Assembly: GCA_009192285.1 (NCBI GenBank)
Contig: CM018607.1
Span: 805,736-869,735 of the forward strand
DNA from: Morchella semilibera
Lineage: Eukaryota > Ascomycota > Pezizomycetes > Pezizales > Morchellaceae
Direction: 5' to 3'
Length of the DNA: 64,000 nucleotides
Each line of letters opens with the position of its first letter. Position 1 is the first letter of the stretch. Of this stretch, positions 57,349-64,000 are shown one piece after another. The notes below the pieces were generated by a model that saw only the letters and a list, made by a program, of their open reading frames with translations, was not told the origin of the DNA and ran no database searches. The position numbers and the translations under genes were made by a program.

Positions 57349-58043
57349 TATCACGGCACGTCGGGGATAGAAGGAAGTGGTTAAGTAAGGATGTCGGGTT
57401 TCTTCGGGACGAGTTATCGGGTTTTAGTATGCGGACCGGCCAGCGGCGCGGGAAGTTTCCCTCCGGGCCCCTACCAGGCCCCGCAGTACGGATTAGTAAT
57501 CGGCAAATTGGAAGGTTATATATATGGGCTAGGATCTCCTTTGTCTTTCCTTTTCTTCTTTCCTTACGCAACCTCCTGTTACCAATCTTTCTCTTTAGGT
57601 TTCTTGTCTCTGAGTCCCCACTTGCATCAGCAAACTCAACTTGTGACTGGAGTCTCCCAACAGTCTCCCGGGTCTCCTGAGAGTCTCCTGAGACCTCCGG
57701 ATATTTTTTGAGTCTCCTGAGACTCAGGAGACATCAGGAGACAAATGAAGTCTTGCTGATATGGTTTCTCCTCTGTTATAATATAAAATATACTTGGTTC
57801 TATACACTGCCTCGTCTCTGTCATCGGTTGTGCCCCTTGGTAACACCGTGTCCTGATCTTGCCCGCCTCGGTTAGACCCTTGGCCTTCTGTTGCCTTTCG
57901 TCCCGCCTATGACCGTGATCCGAGCCATCTACTAGTGCCTTCGCGTATACGTTGAACTCAGAGATTCCTTGTGGACTCTCTGCCCGAGCTTGCTCTTGCT
58001 TTAGAACCCCTCCGCCCGATTGCCCCGACCCCGTCCCGTAACA
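57349..58043 (+). repeat. Solo LTR of a gypsy family inside remnant E
   Basis: It starts TATCACGGCACGTCGGGG and ends CGTCCCGTAACA, with termini of the element A/C type. It is about 556 bp without the 137-bp insertion. Flanks are CCTAC on the left and CCTA plus one mismatch on the right, after removing the second 137-bp element. A CCTTACGCAACCTCCTG motif near 57563 corresponds to the self-primer position of element A. Confidence 0.75.
57625..57761 (-). mobile_element. 137-bp non-autonomous element, copy 11
   Basis: It is inserted in the LTR 57349-58043. The right terminal base is changed (GCTGATA). It is flanked by TG on both sides (57623-57624 and 57762-57763). Confidence 0.85.
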
Positions 58044-58047
58044 CCTA

Positions 58048-58184
58048 CATCAGCAAACTCAACTTGTGACTGTAGTCTTCCAACAGTCTCCTGGGTCTCC
58101 TGAGAGTCTCCTGAAACTCCTGGATATTTTTTGAGTCTCATGAGGCTCAGGAGACATGAGGAGACAAATGAAGTCTTGCTGATG
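58048..58184 (-). mobile_element. 137-bp non-autonomous element, copy 12
   Basis: It is inserted right at the LTR/integrase junction. It is flanked by TA on both sides (58046-58047 and 58185-58186). Confidence 0.9.
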
Positions 58185-58552
58185 TAATTAAAAGAATTGT
58201 GAGCCCCTATGCCTACGAACTTGAGTTACCGCCATCCATGAAAATCTATCCGGTATTCCATGTTTCGCTTTTATCGCTAGCGGTCAATGATACTGTACCA
58301 GGACAAGTTGTTGAACCACCTCCACTTGTGGAAATTGAAGGGGAGCTTGAATGAGAAGTAGCAGAGATATAGGATTCTAGGAAGAGGGGACGACAGGTAG
58401 AGTATTTGGTTAAATATGCTGGATATGAGGAATCTTCCTGGCAGCCATCAAGTGATCTCGAACATAGTCCTAAACTTCGACAGTTATTTCATCGTCAATA
58501 TCCTTCGAAACCTTGTCTTATTAGTAGCTAGGCCCTAGGAGGGGACCTGATC

Positions 58553-59323
58553 TGTCCTGGCATCTTGGCATCGGTTCCGGTAGTTTGATAGCTGCAGCAC
58601 TATTCTGATGGATGGAGTTAGGCTAAGCGAAGAGGGAGTGTGCGAAGGGGAGGTTGTCGTCATTAGGTTCCATGAGGTTCTATGGCATGATGGATTGCAT
58701 CAGCAAACTCAACTTGTGACTGGAGTCTCCCAGCAGTCTGCCAAGTCTCCTGAAAGTCTTCTGAGACTCCTGGATATTTTTTGAGTCTCCTGAGGCTCAG
58801 GAGACATCAGGAGACAAATGAAGTCTTGCTGATGTGGTAATAGGAATTAGCGAGATTGTGGGGAGGAATACGAGGTGTGGTTGCGATGGGTTTCTACGGG
58901 TTTCTGTAAGTGAACGTGTGAGTCGTATTGGACTGGTGGAGGAGAAGTGTTAAATAGCAGAGATAGATGTTTTCCTTGGTTCTTTCTTTCTTTTCTCTCT
59001 GTCTCATCTTCCTGTTCTTTTGATATATAGGAATTTACTCCTATTCTTGAAATCATAGTTTCTCATCCCTAAAACTCTGTCCTCCGAAGTGGGACAGCTA
59101 TAGTATTTCTCATTGTTCTCGTTGAGGTACATCTGGTCCTCACTCTCTCTGCTTTGTGCTCTTGTGCCCTCGCTCTTGCCTTTGCTTTCGCCGGTGCCTG
59201 TACTTGTGCCTGCCCAGTGTAGCCTCTATCTTCGTCTGTCTCCTCGTCGCTGCGGCTGTACTCCTCAAGTTCTTCTGCGTCATCATTGTCATCTTCTTCT
59301 TTGCGTCGGGCTTCTCCGTCACA
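58553..59323 (+). repeat. 3' LTR of remnant E, with 137-bp insertion
   Basis: It starts TGTCCTGGCATCTTGG and ends TTCTCCGTCACA. It is 632 bp without the insertion at 58698-58834. A further LTR fragment in the same direction follows to 59546 (ATCACA). Confidence 0.85.
58698..58834 (-). mobile_element. 137-bp non-autonomous element, copy 13
   Basis: It is flanked by TG (58696-58697 and 58835-58836). The uninterrupted site in other family-1 LTRs reads GGATTGGTAAT with a single TG. Confidence 0.95.
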
Positions 59324-59546
59324 AGTACCTTTTATCGTTTTCGTTGAGGTCCATCCGGTCCTCACTTCCTTTGACCTGTGTTCCTTCGCTTCTGCTCCTG
59401 CCTTTGCCCTTGCCAGTGCCTGTGCTTGTACCTGCACGGCATTGTACTCGCCTTCGTCAGTGTTTTTGTTGTGTTGGCTGTGCTCCTCGGGTCCTTCTGC
59501 GTCATCATTGTTTTCTGCTACCTTGCCTCCTGGTTACTCCATCACA

Positions 59547-60520
59547 CCGGGTTCAAACCTGTATTATTACCTCCCTCAAACCTATACCCCACTGTCTAAA
59601 ATACTAGTTGATATACTAGAACTAAGAATTATATCAATAAACTGAGAGGTTCAAGTGAAGTAATCAATAAAGTCGTCAATAAAGTCGTCATGTCAATAAA
59701 GTCATCAATAAAGTCATCAATAAAGTCATCAATAAAGTCATCAATAAAGTGATCAATAAAGTGATCAATAAAGTCATCATTAGACGACATTACAGAGGCC
59801 TCGACACGTTTATGAATCAACCGATGCATTTATGCACCATTCTAGTATCAAGTTGCGCTGGTAGAGTGTAGGCGTAGCGTGGATGTGAACCTCATTTGTT
59901 GCCGCCCAGACCTCAACCTGCCAAGACATCTGAGTAAGTGCTATACTTTACAAAAATACATGTAGGTAAATGGCACGGCTAGTAACTTTTCAACCAGATA
60001 AGCTATGAAGAATCTATGAGATCAAAATCTTTATCATACCAATGCCTGTAATCTGGCTTCATAGATTTTTAATATCTTGTTTGGTTGGAAGGTTATTCGC
60101 GGTACAGTTTATTTCGTGTTTATGGTATGCGGCACCATACTCTATAATAGACGATCAAAAAGGGGTAGCTGCTACAAATAGATGTGTAAGTACAACCTGC
60201 CAACCTCAAAGCCTCGTACGCTTGCGTCTATGCCAAGACGCCCTCGTGTTTTAGCGTCCTTCAAGAATCGATAGCATAATGTTTCAATGGCTGATGTGAT
60301 ATGATAAGACCCTCCTCCTCCTCCTGGCTGGCTCTTAACTGCTACTCTTTCAGCTGGGGCCTGGCGTTCCTCTATTCCATCAAAAACCTTTTTATTTCCC
60401 GAAACCCCTTCCCAAGGGACCCTTTCACCCTATCTAATTGATCATTCTAATACCATATCTGCATTCGTCCTGTTTTTTTTAATACCCTCGTTTTTTTTGC
60501 CGGGAAAGCCACAGATCCCA
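59547..60520. other. Intergenic stretch with a 12-bp minisatellite
   Basis: The minisatellite lies at about 59660-59780. The rest is the upstream region of the apyrase gene, with poly-T runs near 60475 and 60492. Confidence 0.55.
59660..59780. repeat. 12-bp tandem repeat (AGTCATCAATAA)
   Basis: About ten units of AGTCATCAATAA with few substitutions (GTCGTC, GTGATC variants). In the minus strand the frame reads repeated DDFI, which explains a spurious 66-aa open frame. Confidence 0.85.
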
Positions 60521-62750
60521 ATGCCGACTGAAAAGTGTTAGTATTTTCATTAACTTCACCTCTTTTTTGCTATCGCTCCCCTCTCCCCACCATCAATCCC
60601 TTGTTTGTTACTTTAGAGATAAGCTCGACTGACACCAACTTCAAGACGGAGCTATCCTGGATGCTGGATCGAGCGGGACTCGCATTCATATCTACCGGTG
60701 GAGCGACCCTGAGCAGGCCCGTAAAAAGGCAAATAAAGATCAGCTCACAGATCTACCAGAGATCATTACAAGCAAAAAATGGGCAAAAAAGATTCATCCA
60801 GGTATTTTCCTTGAATCATCACTGCAACACCGCTAGAGAATAAATTCTTAATCTTATCCTATCATAGGTATCTCAACTTTCGGCGATCACCCTGAAGATG
60901 TTGGCCCTGATCATCTCGCGAAACTTTTTGCGCACGCACTGGAACACATTCCGAAAGATTCAATAGCAGAGACGCCATTGTTCTTATTAGCAACGGCGGG
61001 AATGCGGTTGCTTCCTGACATGCAACGGCGGAGGTTGTTGGACGAGATATGCACGTACGCGCGGCGCAACACAGAATTCTTGTTACCCGACTGCGGTGTG
61101 CACATCCAGGTTATTTCCGGTGAGACCGAAGGATTGTACGGGTGGATCGCCGCAAACTATCTACTTGGAGGGTTCAACGACCCTACAAAACACAACCATG
61201 GAAAAGGACACCATACCTATGGATTTTTGGATATGGGTGGCGCGAGTGCGCAGATTGCATTTGCGCCGAATGCAACTGAAGCGGCAAAGCACACCGAAGA
61301 TTTAACTTTGCTAAGGCTAAGGACATTAGACGGATCGCCAATGGAGTTCGGAATTTTTGTCACAACATGGCTTGGGTTCGGGGTTAATCAAGCCCGGATG
61401 CGATATGTGGATAGTCTTCTTCTGGCAAGCGGCGGGAATGGTGTAGTAGAGTTACCGGATCCCTGTTTGCCGGTCGGATTAAAGGTCACATTGGACGGGA
61501 AGGAGATCGACCCCCAGAACGTAAGGGCTTTAGAGGAGGAGCACCTGGTGGGAACAGGAAGGTTTGAGGAATGTCTCTCTCAAACCTACCCTCTGCTCGC
61601 GAAGGATGGGCCATGCACGGATGTTTCATGTCTACTTACAGGCAAACATGCTCCCGCAATCGATTTTGACATTAATCATTTTGTGGGCGTATCAGAATAC
61701 TGGCACACCACTCACGAAATCTTTGAAATTGACTATAAAACAAAGTCTTACGATCTCGAAACGTACCAAGCCCGGGTTAAAGAATTCTGCAGCCAGGACT
61801 GGCCCCATATTGAAGACCTCATAGAACAACATAAATGGGGTAAAAAGGTTGATGAAGAAGCTGCTGCAGTAGTTTGCTTCAAAGCGTCCTGGCTTATTAA
61901 CGTCCTGCACAATGGCATTGGAATCCCGCGAGTGGGGCTAGAACCAAGTGGCAGCTCGAAACATAACGTAACGGAAGAGGTCGCCGATGCCGCAAAAGAC
62001 AAAGGCTTTATTAACCCGTTCCAAGCCGTGGATAAAATTGGAGGTGTGGAGGTCTCATGGACATTGGGCAAAATGGTCCTCTATGCTTCTAGCAAGGTTC
62101 CCCCCAAAGATAACACTGTGATGGCAGTCGGTTTTGGAAGCAATACTGCCCCCAGTGTCAGCGGTCTGCCTAGCGACTTTGAGTTTGCCTCTTCCGAGGC
62201 AGAAAGCTCACTATATCATCTCCCGCTGCCAGGCATTACAAATAACAGCATGGATGGCGAGAGCGGCTCGTCCCATTGGCACGATAACCTTTGGAATGAA
62301 GGAGATAAAGTCCCGCGCCGAATCCCCGGAATCCTACTCATTCTATTCATTTTTGGCATGGCAGGGTTCCTTCTTCTTGGCCGAGAACGGAGGGGCAAGA
62401 TCTGGCGCACAATTGTCATCTCGGGCAAGAACAGTAAGCGGAAGATCCTTGGGCCCAATGGTGGGATTATATATGAACGAGTAATGGAAGAAGGCCATGA
62501 CGCTAGTGGGGCGGGTTTTGAATTAGGAAGCGTTTCATCATCATCTGACGAAGAGGAAGTTGGCCGGAAGGGCAAAAGCGGAATGTACGATCTTCCTTTG
62601 GGAAGCGCTACTGTCAATGCCATAAGGTCAGGGATGGGGTCAAGGTTGGGAAGCAGAGAGAGGCTGCAAGTTTCCAGCAGAAGTAGAAACGTCTCGCCGA
62701 GCAGAAGTGGTGCACCAAGGACAAGAAGTCCTTTACCGCCGCGCAATTGA
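60521..62750 (+). CDS. YND1: Ynd1-type Golgi apyrase, GDA1/CD39 family (three exons, 684 aa)
   Basis: Exons are 60521-60536 (only five codons plus one base), 60646-60801 and 60868-62750, with introns of 109 and 66 nt. The assembled N-terminus reads YGAILDAGSSGTR, the first apyrase conserved region. Later ones are ATAGMRLLP, GETEGLYGW and GFLDMGGASAQIAF. The enzyme hydrolyses nucleoside di- and triphosphates in the Golgi lumen, which drives nucleotide-sugar exchange for glycosylation. A single membrane helix near residue 530 (GILLILFIFGMAGFLLLG) and a Ser/Arg-rich cytosolic tail of about 130 residues match yeast Ynd1 (630 aa) rather than Gda1. The exon 1 start was chosen because the splice makes the DAGSSG region continuous. 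Confidence 0.92.
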
Positions 62751-63250
62751 TTATTATTAACCTGGTCTTTTTCTTTCCTTCCTTTTCTTCGTTTATGCAT
62801 GTTCGGTGTGCAGCATGGCAAGCTTTAGGGTCATTAGTCTTGTTTTGTCCCCCTGTTAGGATAGAGGTTTCCTTCATTATTTCCGGTGGAAGTTATGCCT
62901 CTCTCTCTCTCTTTTTTTTTTAACACTTTAATGTTCCCGGTTCGTGTCTTTCTCCTTCTCTCCCTTCAGCTTAGGGCGTATGAAACTCATGATTTGTTTT
63001 TGATGAAAGTTAATAGATTTATGTAGAACTTAGTATATTTACCTCTTATGTTTTAGTTTTGAGCTAAAGACTTATCAAAAATACTTTGAAATCCTAAAAA
63101 TTAATAAGCGCACTCACTGTATAAGTAAAGATCTAAAACTTCACCTAACTATATACAGTCAATCAAAAAACTCCAACTAGATCTTACTCATACCCTAAAC
63201 TAACCATTACTGCAACACTGAACATGTGTCTCTGACCTCCTGTGGTGAAT
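62751..63250. other. Intergenic between convergent apyrase and Hikeshi genes
   Basis: This is the shared 3' region, with CT- and T-rich runs near 62900. No further feature is recognised. Confidence 0.5.
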
Positions 63251-63936
63251 CTACTGCTCGTCCCTTTCCAGGAAAGTGGGATCGTACTCGATCTTCTTTT
63301 CAAACTTCACCCACCAGTCTTGGAAGCTCTTAAGTGGGACCACGTCCCCGCTCGAGCTCCCCGTCGCAAAACTCGACAAGAAATTGAACGCATTCTTGAT
63401 GATCCTTCTCGCAAGAACAGTCGTCGGCGGCGGGCCTGCAGAGCTCTTTACCACCAGCGCGCCCTCGAGCGCCGATACCTGCGCCTGCACACTCTCTAGC
63501 GGCTCCACTGAGATTCCCAGGATTGCCTCGCCTTCGTCGACCGCGCCCGCGCCGGCGCCGTCCATCACGTCATCTGCGCCGCCAGCGCCTTGAGCCGCGC
63601 CCGCTGTAGACTTGATTCGGAAGATAGCGCTCGGCTTCGACAGCGAGATTGCACCGAGGAGCTGGAAGGGCCGGCCGGGGAATTGGATGTGGACTGTTGC
63701 GCCGTGGGTTGGGGGGAGGAGCGTGGCGGCCTCTGGGAGAAGGAAAATGACCAGGTGATTGATTGTTGAGGGCGAGGGGAGGTGGAAAATGAATTGAGTG
63801 TCGGAAACGGCTTGGATATTGGTTTGGACTGAGATTCTGGGCATTAGTTCAGCCGCGTGGTGACGATAATGATGGTTGTCTCCTGGGTGAGGGGGAGGAC
63901 GTACCCGCACGGCCGGCGCAGATGGCTCCGAACATC
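63251..63936 (-). CDS. Hikeshi/Opi10 family protein (two exons, 202 aa)
   Basis: Exon 1 is 63936-63906 and exon 2 is 63828-63251, with a 77-nt phase-1 intron (donor GTACGT, branch AACTAAT, acceptor CTCAG). The joined start reads MFGAICAGRA then VQTNIQAV, the conserved Hikeshi N-terminus. The open frame that simply runs upstream lacks it. The 202 aa match the usual ~200. In animals Hikeshi imports Hsp70 into the nucleus after heat stress, and yeast OPI10 belongs to the same family. The C-terminus (SFQDWWVKFEKKIEYDPTFLE) is the conserved tail. An Ala/Gly/Asp-rich insert lies near residues 85-115. Confidence 0.9.
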
Positions 63937-64000
63937 CTGGGCTTATTTGCTTTTCCGTGGGCGGTATTGGTTTGTGCAATTAATTAGTTGGGCTGTTGAT

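Larger units (their letters stand above)
57284..59323 (+). mobile_element. Family-1 element remnant E: integrase end, chromodomain and 3' LTR
   Basis: Plus-strand integrase C-terminal sequence (KRSSKKLDWK) at about 57285-57340 is interrupted by an LTR (57349-58043) and a 137-bp element. It resumes at about 58185 ([13 protein letters not shown]), runs through a chromodomain to about 58530, and is followed by GGAGGGGACCTGATC and a 3' LTR (58553-59323). Stop codons occur in the chromodomain region (about 58353 and 58370). Confidence 0.85.

Noticed and set aside
7648-58834. CRISPR-like array made of the 137-bp repeats
   Set aside because: Copies are dispersed, occur in both orientations and have target duplications; they are transposed elements in a eukaryotic genome.
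59629-59829. 66-aa minus frame of repeated DDFI
   Set aside because: It is a translation of the 12-bp minisatellite.

Overview
The window looks like nuclear DNA of a filamentous ascomycete (Pezizomycotina). The host genes have short introns (about 50-80 bp, one of 207 bp) with GT..AG borders and CTAAC/CTAAT-type branch sites. The proteins are typical of filamentous fungi: a Bqt4-like APSES/KilA-N membrane protein, RhoGDI, GH15 glucoamylase, an Ynd1-type apyrase, a Hikeshi/Opi10 protein and a YMR226C-type dehydrogenase. The very high load of Ty3/gypsy DNA resembles repeat-rich Pezizales such as truffles, but the species cannot be fixed from this sequence.

Layout. 1-10300 is nested retrotransposon debris: a decayed Ty3/gypsy element (A, 1-4807), then solo and broken LTRs of a second family ('family 1'; TGTCCCGG...GTCACA read in its sense direction). 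10878-11941 is a dead Tc1/mariner transposase. 12767-14466 is an unrecognised two-exon gene with a long acidic tract, and 15481-16517 is a five-exon short-chain dehydrogenase. 16518-29700 is another LTR pile-up. It contains a very young complete family-1 element (22949-29176) with LTRs that look identical, inserted inside an older family-1 LTR. 30348-44200 is a gene island nearly free of repeats: MYND protein, a protein with a HicA-like tail, Bqt4-like protein, RhoGDI and glucoamylase. 45329-59546 is a third LTR pile-up. It holds a complete minus-strand gypsy element (C, 45605-51754, target duplication CTGGG) and two broken ones (D and E). 60521-62750 is the Ynd1-type apyrase and 63251-63936 the Hikeshi homologue.

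Three signals stand out. (1) A uniform 137-bp non-autonomous element, at least 13 near full-length copies plus one diverged, begins CATCAGCAA, ends TTGCTGATG and makes a 2-bp target duplication of variable sequence. Filled and empty sites in this window support the borders. (2) Three different gypsy families (A, family 1, C) each carry, two bases after the 5' LTR, a 10-nt putative primer-binding site exactly complementary to a stretch of their own LTR lying about 50 nt after a TATA-like box. The sequence differs between families but the pairing is kept, which points to Tf1/sushi-style self-priming. (3) In the young element gag and pol overlap in a -1 relation, with a GTTAAAA heptamer in the overlap.

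Gene models were assembled by eye from splice signals and reading frames. Those for the dehydrogenase, Bqt4-like protein, RhoGDI, glucoamylase, apyrase and Hikeshi close in frame at expected family lengths. The 3' end of the 33211 gene is tentative.
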